From Rhodococcus sp. ARC_M6 (GTDB lineage Bacteria > Actinomycetota > Actinomycetes > Mycobacteriales > Mycobacteriaceae), in the NCBI RefSeq assembly GCF_022810305.1, contig NZ_JALGQH010000011.1, forward strand, positions 94,556 through 158,555: a DNA stretch of 64,000 bases, given 5' to 3'. Both the position numbers and the translations under genes were made by a program. The notes below the pieces were generated by a model. The model made no database searches and was not told the origin of the DNA. It was given only the letters and a program-made list of their open reading frames with translations. Below are positions 44,962 to 53,174 of the stretch, piece after piece (position 1 is the first letter of the stretch; every line of letters begins with the position of its first letter).

Positions 44962-46145
44962 GCGCACTGTCCGGGAAAGCGACTCTGTCCGGGAAAGCCG
45001 CAATCGTTGGCATCGGGGCAACGGATTTCTCGAAAGAGTCGGGGCGCAGTGAACTTCGGTTGGCTACCGAGGCTGTCCAGGCAGCCCTCGACGACGCTGG
45101 ATTGAAGCCTTCCGACGTCGACGGACTTACCTCCTTCACCATGGACACCAACACCGAAGTGGCAGTTGCGCGTTCGGTTGGTATCCCGAATCTCAAGTTC
45201 TTCAGCCGCATTCACTACGGCGGTGGAGCGGCCGCGGCCACCATTCAGCAGGCAGCCATGGCAGTGGCGACCGGTGTCGCCGACGTCGTAGTTGCTTACC
45301 GTGCGTTCAACGAGCGCTCCGGAGCGCGGTTCGGTCAGGTGAATTCCGGTCTTGTGGCACAGGTCAATTCATCGGGAACAGACAATGCGTTCTCCTATCC
45401 TCACGGCCTGGGTACTCCGGCGTCGTTTGTCGCGATGGTCGCGCAGCGCTACATGCACGTCTACGGCGCATCCAGCGAGGATTTCGGCAGGGTTGCCGTT
45501 GCCGACCGCAAGCATGCGGCCACAAACCCCAAGGCCTTCTTCTACGGTAAGCCGATCACTCTGGAAGATCACCAGAATTCACGCTTCATCGCTGAGCCGC
45601 TGCACCTGTTGGACTGCTGCCAGGAATCCGACGGCGGAATCGCAATTGTTGTCACCTCGGCTGAGCGAGCCAAGGATCTGAAGAACACCCCTGCCATCAT
45701 CGCAGCCGCAGCTCAGGGCAGTGGGGCAGATCAATACATCATGACCAGCTACTACCGCGACGGACTGACCGGACTCCCGGAAATGGGACTGGTGGGGGAT
45801 CAGCTCTGGTCACAGAGCGGTCTGCGGCCCTCGGACATGCAGACAGCGGTTCTCTACGATCACTTCACACCCTTTGTGCTGATGCAGCTCGAGGAACTCG
45901 GCTTCTGTGGCCGGGGTGAAGCCAAGGACTTCATTGCCGGTGGCGCAATCGAACTCGGCGGAAAACTCCCGATCAATACTCATGGTGGACAACTCGGTGA
46001 GGCATACATTCACGGCATGAACGGTATCGCCGAAGGTGTCCGTCAGATCCGTGGAACTTCCGTCAACCAGGTTGACGCTGTCGAAAACGTATTGGTCACA
46101 GCGGGTACGGGTGTTCCGACCTCGGGGCTTGTTCTCACTCGGTAG
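44958..46145 (+). CDS. ltp2: Ltp2 thiolase-fold steroid side-chain retro-aldolase
   Basis: 395 residues starting at an ATGA overlap, AGGAG upstream. Thiolase/SCP-x-like fold: N-terminal A-I-V-G-I-G, H-Y-G-G-G-A-A-A-A-T-I-Q and the late N-T-H-G-G-Q-L-G-E-A-Y-I-H-G-M. The catalytic Cys of true thiolases is absent, as in Ltp2, which cleaves the hydroxylated C22-CoA to a 17-keto steroid and propionyl-CoA using ChsH2's DUF35 domain. An 18-base in-frame near-duplication encodes L-S-G-K-A twice at the start. It ends the KstR operon before a strong hairpin. Confidence 0.92.
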   Translation: MSALSGKATLSGKAAIVGIGATDFSKESGRSELRLATEAVQAALDDAGLKPSDVDGLTSFTMDTNTEVAVARSVGIPNLKFFSRIHYGGGAAAATIQQAAMAVATGVADVVVAYRAFNERSGARFGQVNSGLVAQVNSSGTDNAFSYPHGLGTPASFVAMVAQRYMHVYGASSEDFGRVAVADRKHAATNPKAFFYGKPITLEDHQNSRFIAEPLHLLDCCQESDGGIAIVVTSAERAKDLKNTPAIIAAAAQGSGADQYIMTSYYRDGLTGLPEMGLVGDQLWSQSGLRPSDMQTAVLYDHFTPFVLMQLEELGFCGRGEAKDFIAGGAIELGGKLPINTHGGQLGEAYIHGMNGIAEGVRQIRGTSVNQVDAVENVLVTAGTGVPTSGLVLTR

Positions 46146-46172
46146 TTTCTGGGAGCGAGAATTTACGACGTG

Positions 46173-46210
46173 CAGGCTCTGTACCGGAGGTATTTCCGGT
46201 ACAGAGCCTG
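46173..46210. terminator. Hairpin after ltp2
   Basis: Arms 46173-46188 and 46195-46210 are 16 bases and perfectly complementary around GGTATT. It ends the ltp2 operon and could also stop transcription from the convergent HNH gene. Confidence 0.75.
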
Positions 46211-46235
46211 ACGCGTATGTTGTTGTGCTGCAGCT

Positions 46236-46280
46236 ACTAATGCTGCTGGGCCTAACACCGCTGGGTTTAACACCGCTGGG
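46236..46280 (-). repeat. 15-base tandem repeat x3 at the 3' end of the HNH gene
   Basis: On the minus strand three 15-base units beginning CCCAGC follow each other (46280-46266, 46265-46251, 46250-46236). Two are almost identical and the third is diverged. Each unit carries an in-frame stop (TAA, TAG, TAG) just after Q-R-C or Q-Q-H. The real stop of the gene is in the first unit. Confidence 0.85.
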
Positions 46281-47628
46281 TCGAGCGACGCGGTTTCTGC
46301 TCGGGGTCGATTGCCGGCGGCGGTATGAACCACGGTTTGTGGTCTGTGCCCATCTTGATTTCCCACTGGCCGGCGAATCCGGACTTGTTGTGCACCAACC
46401 GATGATGGCTGCGGCACAGCAATGTGAGGTTGTCCATCACTGTCGGCCCGTTCTGGGACCACGGTGTGATGTGGTGTGCGTCTGTCCAGGCGGGGACGCA
46501 ATCGCAGCCGGGGAAGGCGCAGCCTTTGTCGCGGGCGATCAACGCGGTCCGTTGCGCGGCTGAGACCAGCCGTTTCAGTGGGCTGACGTCGAGGGGTGCG
46601 CCGTTCTCGTCGAGCAGAACGGTGGAGAGCATGCAGTCGCATGCCAGCATGTGGGTGCGGGTGATGCTCAGTGGTCCCATCCACGGCATGTGGCCGACGT
46701 CGAGATCGTCGAGGTTGTTGAGGTTGTCGAAATCGAGGACCGGATCACCGTCGGCATCGCCGGAAGTATGTCCGCTGGTGCTGGCGCATTTTCGTTGCTC
46801 GGCAAGGTCTTTCGCGTTGACGTGCACGTTCACGTGTGGGCGCTGGCCGCCGTCAATTCCGGTGGCAGCGTTGTCGAGGTAGCGGCGGATCAGTTCGGTG
46901 AAGGCGTCGGCGGTGCGTTTGGCGGCGGATCGCTGGTCCGGGGTGCCGTCGGCGGCCGGGGTCGGCATCGACAACCCGGACAGCGCGGAGAGAAGCATTT
47001 CGCCGGTCAGTGAGTCGACATCGCCTTTGATCGCGACTCTCCCGTTCAGGGTCGGGGAGATTCGTAGTTCGTTGCGGTCGTCGTCTTCGCCGGGTGGGGT
47101 GTCGTCGGATTCGAAGATCCGCTCGAGCACCGCGATCGCATACCGCAGTTTCGCGGTGGTGGCTTCCATCCCGGAGGCTGCGGCGAGGAGAGTGTTGATG
47201 CAGTGCGGTAATGCTTTTTCCGGCATGCCTTTTGGTGGTGTTTCGCAGAAGGCGACGATGAGGGCGGTGTGGTCGAAGGTGAGGTTGCCGGCGTCGAGTT
47301 GAGCGGCGACGGTCGGGAAGGCGCGTAGTGCCAGTCCGAGGGCGGCGATTTTGTTGCCGGCGGGGATTTGCAGCATGGTGTTGGCGGCGAGCCAGCGTCC
47401 GGCGCCGCGGTAGCAGAGCACCTGTTCGTCGGGGTTCAAGGCTAGGGCGTCGACGGCAACTACCCGAATGGCTTCGAGGCGAAGGATTTCCGCGGATGCG
47501 GTGATGGCGATTTCGCGTATGTCTGTGGGGCGCAGTTGCCAGAGCCGACTGCGTAGGCCGGCTGCGGATCCGGCGAGCATGCCGGCGGCTGCGTCGTCGG
47601 TCATGTCGTTGATGCTGTCACTACTCAT
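46267..47628 (-). CDS. DUF222 / 13E12-repeat family HNH endonuclease-like protein
   Basis: 453 residues with a GGGGGG stretch before the ATG. The N-terminal helical DUF222 region (~1-330) is typical of the 13E12 repeat family, often present in many copies in actinobacteria. An HNH nuclease motif lies at ~370-410 (C-A-F-P-G-C-D, D-A-H-H-I-T-P-W and L-C-R-S-H-H-R-L-V-H) and appears intact. Members are thought to be mobile or domesticated nucleases, role unproven. The 3' end lies in a tandem repeat. Confidence 0.88.
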   Translation of the reverse strand: MSSDSINDMTDDAAAGMLAGSAAGLRSRLWQLRPTDIREIAITASAEILRLEAIRVVAVDALALNPDEQVLCYRGAGRWLAANTMLQIPAGNKIAALGLALRAFPTVAAQLDAGNLTFDHTALIVAFCETPPKGMPEKALPHCINTLLAAASGMEATTAKLRYAIAVLERIFESDDTPPGEDDDRNELRISPTLNGRVAIKGDVDSLTGEMLLSALSGLSMPTPAADGTPDQRSAAKRTADAFTELIRRYLDNAATGIDGGQRPHVNVHVNAKDLAEQRKCASTSGHTSGDADGDPVLDFDNLNNLDDLDVGHMPWMGPLSITRTHMLACDCMLSTVLLDENGAPLDVSPLKRLVSAAQRTALIARDKGCAFPGCDCVPAWTDAHHITPWSQNGPTVMDNLTLLCRSHHRLVHNKSGFAGQWEIKMGTDHKPWFIPPPAIDPEQKPRRSTQRC

Positions 47629-47814
47629 TGAACACCCCCCGGTTGGATCCCCCGATCCATGCCCTCAATTATGCTCGAATGTGCGTTCGAGTCAAGGGTA
47701 ATGTGAACTGCGTAAGCATGATTCAGCCTTCCATGAGGCTCACTGAAGGCCGGTGGAGCGACAAACGGGCCAGGTAGAGGTGACGTGGTGCTGTCCTGCT
47801 GCAATACTCGGGTC

Positions 47815-48816
47815 ATGTTCGAGAACGCTTTGCTGATTGATGCGGCCGGTCAGCCTACGCAGCGGCATCACCAGGCCTTTTCGCAGGATTGGGACCGTAT
47901 CAAGGAGTGGTCCGACAGTATTTACATGCCGTATACCGTGACGCCGATCGGTAAGGGGCTACGGCCGGCTTCTGACATGTATTCCGCATCCGTTGGCCGG
48001 ATCGACATCACAAGATTCTGCTACGGCATTCCCGTGACTGTGGGGGAGTGCTCACCCGAGGCCGGGAACATTCTGGTCCTGACCACGATCCGCGGGAACG
48101 GTCGACATTCTTTGGCGGATGGGTCGGTGGTCAACACCGCTGCGGGCGAGACGTTCGTGGCAGATTGCAGTCGCACCGACTATTTCGTGGAGTTCGACGA
48201 GGATCATTTGCAGCTGAATTTGACTGTGCCTCACCAACTTGTCGCGGACCATTCCCAACAGTGGTACGGGATGGTCCCGGATGATCGCTTGTGGCAATTC
48301 AAGTGTTCGATCGGTGGAATAGGGTCCAGTTGGCTGGCGCTGATGGACTACGTGGTGCGAGCGGTCGCGGAGTCTCCGGAAGCCCTGTCTCGCGAACGGT
48401 TGGGTGTCCGCGTACAAGAACTTATGACTGCGCAACTGCTCGAGGAATGGGCGGCGCAGGCCGGCTTGGAACTGGCGGTCGGGGTCGATTCAGCCGAACC
48501 TGTGTACGTGCGTACGGCGGAGGACTACATCGATACCTTCGCTCGCTCGGTGCCTACGGCGTCGGAAATTGCAGTTGCAGCGGGTGTCAGTATTCGGGCG
48601 CTGACCGCCGGGTTCAGGCGGTATCGCGATACCACCCCCAGTCGGCTGTTGCGAGAGCGCCGACTGACCGGAGTGCGAAGCGAACTGCTACTTGCAGACG
48701 AAAGAACGGTCTCCGATATCGCGAATTCGTGGGGATATGTCAACCTCGGTATGTTCGCGGCGAATTTCCGGAAGCGTTTCGGTGAGCTGCCGTCGCAGAC
48801 CCGCTTGCGAGCCTGA
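47815..48816 (+). CDS. AraC-family transcriptional regulator
   Basis: 333 residues from the ATG at 47815; a GTG at 47785 is also in frame. The N-terminal region (~10-210) resembles the AraC-binding-like cupin domain of NphR/FeaR-type regulators, and the C-terminal ~100 residues hold the AraC double helix-turn-helix (A-S-E-I-A-V-A-A-G-V-S-I-R-A-L and V-S-D-I-A-N-S-W-G-Y). Targets are unknown. It is divergent from the HNH gene and followed after 168 bases by the VOC protein. Confidence 0.85.
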   Translation: MFENALLIDAAGQPTQRHHQAFSQDWDRIKEWSDSIYMPYTVTPIGKGLRPASDMYSASVGRIDITRFCYGIPVTVGECSPEAGNILVLTTIRGNGRHSLADGSVVNTAAGETFVADCSRTDYFVEFDEDHLQLNLTVPHQLVADHSQQWYGMVPDDRLWQFKCSIGGIGSSWLALMDYVVRAVAESPEALSRERLGVRVQELMTAQLLEEWAAQAGLELAVGVDSAEPVYVRTAEDYIDTFARSVPTASEIAVAAGVSIRALTAGFRRYRDTTPSRLLRERRLTGVRSELLLADERTVSDIANSWGYVNLGMFAANFRKRFGELPSQTRLRA

Positions 48817-48984
48817 ATCTTTTTTGGGGCAAACGGGACAATTCGTTTGCCGTGGGGACGATCTCCCCGGTGTCACCGGCATGATCTCAGTCGATCCGTT
48901 GTTTCCTGTCGGAGTCTTCTGCAAGGATTGATTTCGAGAGTGACATCAGGCCCTGAACAAAAGACTTTGGACTAGGAGCACGTC

Positions 48985-49395
48985 ATGGCATCTCGACTCA
49001 ACCCCTACATCAGCTTCAACGGCGACGCCCGTGAAGCTATGGAGTTCTACAAGAGCATTTTCGGCGGCACGCTGGCGCTGAGCACTTTCGGTGAGTTCGG
49101 CAACGACGGCGACGGCGCAGACAAGATCATGCACGGAATGCTTGAAACCGATGACGGCTACACATTGATGGGTGCAGATACCCCGCCGGGCATGCCCTAC
49201 AACCCCGGCGACAACATCACCGTGAGCCTCAGCGGTGACGACGGTGCTGTTCTCCGTGAGTACTGGGAAAAGTTGTCCGGCACCGGAAGCGTGTCGGTTC
49301 CGCTTGAAAAGCAGATGTGGGGCGATGAATTCGGAGCTTGCACCGACAAGTTCGGAATCTCGTGGATGGTCAACATCGGAGCACCGCAGAGCTGA
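48985..49395 (+). CDS. VOC-superfamily protein, PhnB/glyoxalase-like
   Basis: 136 residues with AGGAG before the ATG. It starts N-P-Y-I-S-F-N-G-D-A-R-E-A-M-E-F-Y and ends with F-G-I-S-W-M-V-N, the pattern of PhnB-like (3-demethylubiquinone-9 3-methyltransferase domain) VOC proteins. These form small dimers with a metal or ligand site; function unknown. A large hairpin follows. Confidence 0.85.
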   Translation: MASRLNPYISFNGDAREAMEFYKSIFGGTLALSTFGEFGNDGDGADKIMHGMLETDDGYTLMGADTPPGMPYNPGDNITVSLSGDDGAVLREYWEKLSGTGSVSVPLEKQMWGDEFGACTDKFGISWMVNIGAPQS

Positions 49396-49404
49396 GGCCC
49401 GTCC

Positions 49405-49461
49405 TGCCCGGTTCTGCCGAAATGAGACGGAACATCTGCCGTTTCGAGGCAGAATCGGGCA
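49405..49461 (+). terminator. Large imperfect hairpin after VOC gene
   Basis: TGCCCGGTTCTGCC (49405-49418) pairs with GGCAGAATCGGGCA (49448-49461) with one G-T pair, and the inner bases add a second weaker stem. It begins 10 bases after the VOC stop. No T-run. Confidence 0.6.
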
Positions 49462-49517
49462 TGTGATCGTCGTTACATTCTTTCCGGCAGGTGGATCGAG
49501 TCGGATGGAGAAGCTTA

Positions 49518-50729
49518 ATGACGGTCGAAGGTGTTGTGGGAAAGGCCTTTTCGAAGAGGTATTACGACGGATTGTTAGAACTGGCAGTACGCGGCCCGGA
49601 TGGGGGTATTCCCAGTCGGGGCGTCCCTGGTGTGGTTGCGATGGTTACCGACCACGACGGCAACCTCTACGAGGGTTCTGCTGGTGAACGTGCTTCGGGG
49701 TCCGGAGTTCCGATGACAACAGATTCGGTGTTCGCTCTTTTCTCGACAACTAAGGCGATCACCGGAACTGTTGTGCTGCAGTGCGTCGAAGAAGGACTGC
49801 TCGATTTCGATGCGCCGGCGTCGAAGTACATTCCGGAGATCGGTGAACTGGAGGTTCTCGAAGGATTCGATGCCGGAGGTGAGCCGATACTTCGGAAACC
49901 TAAGCGCGACATCCCCACTCGCATGCTGATGTTGCACACAGCGGGGTTCGGTTACGATTTCTTCAACGAGTCGTACAACCGGTTGTCTCAGGAACACGGG
50001 CAACCGAGTGTGATCACCTGTTCAAAAGCTGCGCTCACGACTCCTTTGCTGTTCGATCCGGGTGAGAAGTGGGAGTACGGAACCAGTGTCGACTGGGCGG
50101 GTCAGGTTGTGGAGTCCATTCGTGGTCAGCGGCCCGGAGACGTGATGAGCGAGCGCATTTTCGAGCCGTTGGGTATGGCCGACACGGCGTTCAGTATGAC
50201 GCCGTCGATGAAGGAACGGCTCGCACCGATTCATCAGCGCGAGAGCGACGGAAGCCTGACGCCCCTCATCGGATTCGAGTTGCCCGCAGAGCCTGAAGTG
50301 CACATGGGTGGACACGGATTGCACGGCACTGTGGGTGATTACATGAAGTTCATCCGGATGTGGCTGAACGACGGCGTCGGCATGCGCGGTCGAGTTCTGG
50401 CAGAAGATACCGTCGCTCGAGCAGTGCGCAACGGTTTGGACGGCCAGCATGTCGGTGTATTGCCAGGAGTCATCCCGACACTGTCCAATGATGCGGAATT
50501 CTTCCCTGGAGTACCCAAGGGGTGGGCATATTCCTTCATGATCAACGAAGAGATGGCACCGACCGGGCGTCCCGCGGGATCGCTCGCTTGGGCCGGCCTG
50601 GCCAACCTCTACTACTGGATTGATCGGGAGAACGGCATCGGCGGCTTCTGGGCCACCCAAATCCTGCCTTTTGCCGACCCAGGTTCTATTGGCGGCTACC
50701 TGGAGTTCGAGTCGTCGGTGTATCGCTGA
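49518..50729 (+). CDS. Serine hydrolase, beta-lactamase/EstB esterase family
   Basis: 403 residues from the ATG at 49518 with GGAGAAGC upstream. The class C-type S-T-T-K motif is at 76-79 and the second motif tyrosine is in E-Y-G-T-S near 185. No signal peptide is seen, so it is cytoplasmic, which favours an EstB-like esterase over a beta-lactamase. It is followed by an SDR and an MFS exporter on the same strand and may belong to the same pathway. Confidence 0.87.
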   Translation: MTVEGVVGKAFSKRYYDGLLELAVRGPDGGIPSRGVPGVVAMVTDHDGNLYEGSAGERASGSGVPMTTDSVFALFSTTKAITGTVVLQCVEEGLLDFDAPASKYIPEIGELEVLEGFDAGGEPILRKPKRDIPTRMLMLHTAGFGYDFFNESYNRLSQEHGQPSVITCSKAALTTPLLFDPGEKWEYGTSVDWAGQVVESIRGQRPGDVMSERIFEPLGMADTAFSMTPSMKERLAPIHQRESDGSLTPLIGFELPAEPEVHMGGHGLHGTVGDYMKFIRMWLNDGVGMRGRVLAEDTVARAVRNGLDGQHVGVLPGVIPTLSNDAEFFPGVPKGWAYSFMINEEMAPTGRPAGSLAWAGLANLYYWIDRENGIGGFWATQILPFADPGSIGGYLEFESSVYR

Positions 50730-50830
50730 CTGCTTCGAAAATTCCCGCTGTCCGGGATCGAAGGCTTTATCGGTGTGAGTTCGGAGTACGCATGTAACAA
50801 GCAAAAATGTATGACGAACTAGGAGACGGC

Positions 50831-51679
50831 ATGAACAGCCTCGAAGGCAGTTTCGAAGGAAAGGTTGCACTGATCACCGGTGCGGCCCGCGGTCAGGGCC
50901 GTGCACACGCAATCGCATTTGCCGAGCGTGGCGCCGATATCGTGATCTGCGATCGCTGTGAGAACAGCGACGCCGTCTCCTACCCGCTCGCAACCGAAGA
51001 GGATCTCGCCGAAACTGTTCGTCTGGTCGAGGCAACCGGGCGTCGTTGCATCGCGGTCAAGGCAGACACCGCGGACCGTGAGGCGATGGATGCACTCGTG
51101 GCTCGCGCCGAGGCAGAGTTCGGCAGCGTCGACATCGCCGTCGCCAACGCCGGTGTTTCGGTACCCGCTCCGATTACGTCCATGACATCGGCGCAGTGGA
51201 ACGAGGTCATCTCTTCCAACCTGACCGGCGTGTTCAATACGGTCGCCGCAGTTTCAGGCGGAATGGCGAAGCGCGGGTACGGCCGCATCATCACCATCTC
51301 CTCGATGATGGGTCGATCCGGTGGCACCCAGATGGCCGCCTACGGTGCCTCCAAGTGGGGCGTCATCGGACTGACGAAGAGCGTTTCGCTCGAACTTGCC
51401 GGCTCGGGTGTCACGGTCAATGCAATTGCACCGGGCAACATTTCGACGCCAATGATCCACAACGACATGATGTACCACATGATGCGTCCGGATCTTGAAA
51501 CGCCGACGATGGCCGACGTCGAACCCGTCTTCGCGACCCTGCATGCACAGCCCGTCGGCTGGCTCGATCCGTTCGAGATCACCCGCGTCGTATTGTTCCT
51601 GGCTGCGGACGCCAGCGCGCATATGAGTGGCATCGTGGTCCCGGTTGACGCTGGAGTTGCTGCTCGTTCGAACGCTTGA
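50831..51679 (+). CDS. Mycofactocin-dependent-type SDR oxidoreductase
   Basis: 282 residues from the ATG at 50831 (AGGAGAC upstream; an earlier ATG at 50807 lacks a ribosome site). The nucleotide motif T-G-A-A-R-G-Q-G (16-23), the Y-P-L-A-T-E-E-D-L-A-E-T-V insertion and G-A-S-K with a preceding Tyr mark the mycofactocin-coupled/carveol-dehydrogenase group. These keep NAD tightly bound and pass electrons to the redox peptide mycofactocin. A role on a terpene-like or other alcohol is inferred. The stop overlaps the following MFS start. Confidence 0.87.
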   Translation: MNSLEGSFEGKVALITGAARGQGRAHAIAFAERGADIVICDRCENSDAVSYPLATEEDLAETVRLVEATGRRCIAVKADTADREAMDALVARAEAEFGSVDIAVANAGVSVPAPITSMTSAQWNEVISSNLTGVFNTVAAVSGGMAKRGYGRIITISSMMGRSGGTQMAAYGASKWGVIGLTKSVSLELAGSGVTVNAIAPGNISTPMIHNDMMYHMMRPDLETPTMADVEPVFATLHAQPVGWLDPFEITRVVLFLAADASAHMSGIVVPVDAGVAARSNA

Positions 51680-53136
51680 CCAAGGATTCGTCCCGCGGTC
51701 AAACGCGGGCAGGGTTAGTTGTCGGAGTACTGAGTCTGAGCGGCGTGGTGGTCGCGCTGCAACAGACCTTGGTTGTTCCGCTTCTCCCTGAGTTCGCGAC
51801 GGCATCGGGTGTATCGAACACGACCGCTTCGTGGTTGGTGACATCGACACTGCTCACCGGTGCTGTCGCGACTCCGCTCATCGGCCGGCTTGCCGACATG
51901 TACGGCAAGCGGGCGATGATGCTGGCTTGTCTGGCTGTGATGATCGTCGGTTGCTTGATCGCGGCGACCAGTCAGAGTTTTCTTCTTCTGGTGCTCGGTA
52001 GATCGATGCAGGGATTTGCCACAGCATTGTTGCCGGTGGGAATCAGCATCATGCGGGACGTTCTTCCTCCCGAAAAACTCAGTGGTGCAGTCGCTCTCAT
52101 GAGCGCAACCTTGGGTATCGGAGGAATGGTGGGCATGCCCTTGGCCGGCGTGCTCTCTGCGCACTGGGGTCTGTCATCGCTCTTTTGGGTGACGGGCGCT
52201 GTGGGTCTGGTGGTGCTGATCGCCTTGCCGTTTGTCTTACCGGAATCTGCGGTAAAAACCCGAGGTAGGTTCGATTTCCTCGGGGCAATAATTCTCACGG
52301 TGGCGATGACTGCATTGCTCCTCGCCATCTCGAAGGGCACGGAATGGGGTTGGGGAAGCCCTGTAACTCTGGGCCTGATTGTTGTCGGCGTGGGATTGCT
52401 GGGTTCGTGGATTCCGTGGGAGTTGCGCACGTCGGCACCTCTTGTTGATTTACGAACCTCGGTGCGCGCCCCGATTCTGGTGTCGAATATTTGCGCCGTT
52501 CTTCTCGGTTTTGCCATGTTCATCAGTGCATTGGCGGCAACTCAGGAACTGCAGTTGCCGGTGGAATCCGGATACGGGCTCGGGCTTTCTGCCTCGGCCG
52601 CAGGCCTGGCGATGACGCCGGGCGGACTTTTGATGATCGGGCTGGCTGCCGTTTCGCCCAAGGTCACTCGTCGGTGGGGCGCCAAGATAACGTTGGCTGC
52701 CGGTGCCCTCGTCATTGCATTCGGTTATCTGCTGCGCGTAGTTCTCACCCCGACACTGCTGAGCATCTCTCTCGGAGCAGCCGTTGTGTCTGCGGGCGTT
52801 TCATTTGCTCTCGCAGCGATGCCGACGTTGATCACCGAATCGGCGCCGCTGGATCAGACAGCATCGGCGAACAGCGTGAACAGTCTTCTCCGTTCGGTGG
52901 GAACATCGACCGGAAGTGCTGTCGCCGCTGCCATATTGGCTAGTTCGACGGTCATGATCGGGGCCGCCGCGGTGCCCGCATTGCATTCGTTCGAAGTTTT
53001 GTATTCGATCGGTATGGGTGTTTCCGTGGTTGCAGCCATCGTGACATTGTCGGTTCGAGTTGACAGCCCGGCGCCGGCTCACAGGACGACGCTTTCCGAA
53101 GCAGCAAAGCAGGCAGAGGCCACCGAACTCGGGTGA
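51676..53136 (+). CDS. MFS drug/H+ antiporter, DHA2 type
   Basis: 486 residues from a TTG that overlaps the SDR stop (TTGA), so translation is coupled; a later start is possible. Motif A is G-R-L-A-D-M-Y-G-K-R, with hydrophobic helices throughout in 14-helix style. It is a clear paralogue of the MFS exporter at 4490-5932. Coupling to the SDR suggests export or uptake of that enzyme's substrate or product. A hairpin overlaps its stop at ~53131-53161. Confidence 0.88.
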   Translation: MTKDSSRGQTRAGLVVGVLSLSGVVVALQQTLVVPLLPEFATASGVSNTTASWLVTSTLLTGAVATPLIGRLADMYGKRAMMLACLAVMIVGCLIAATSQSFLLLVLGRSMQGFATALLPVGISIMRDVLPPEKLSGAVALMSATLGIGGMVGMPLAGVLSAHWGLSSLFWVTGAVGLVVLIALPFVLPESAVKTRGRFDFLGAIILTVAMTALLLAISKGTEWGWGSPVTLGLIVVGVGLLGSWIPWELRTSAPLVDLRTSVRAPILVSNICAVLLGFAMFISALAATQELQLPVESGYGLGLSASAAGLAMTPGGLLMIGLAAVSPKVTRRWGAKITLAAGALVIAFGYLLRVVLTPTLLSISLGAAVVSAGVSFALAAMPTLITESAPLDQTASANSVNSLLRSVGTSTGSAVAAAILASSTVMIGAAAVPALHSFEVLYSIGMGVSVVAAIVTLSVRVDSPAPAHRTTLSEAAKQAEATELG

Positions 53137-53174
53137 GTCTCCGATGCAAGGAGACCCACCCGGTCCGCAGCGGA

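Noticed and set aside
46267..47628. Complete mobile element around the HNH gene
   Set aside because: No terminal inverted repeats, target duplications or maturase/transposase were seen; only the 13E12-type gene itself is supported.
48828..48851. Small hairpin GGCAAACG...CGTTTGCC after the AraC gene
   Set aside because: Eight-base arms without a T-run on the correct side; too weak to call a terminator.
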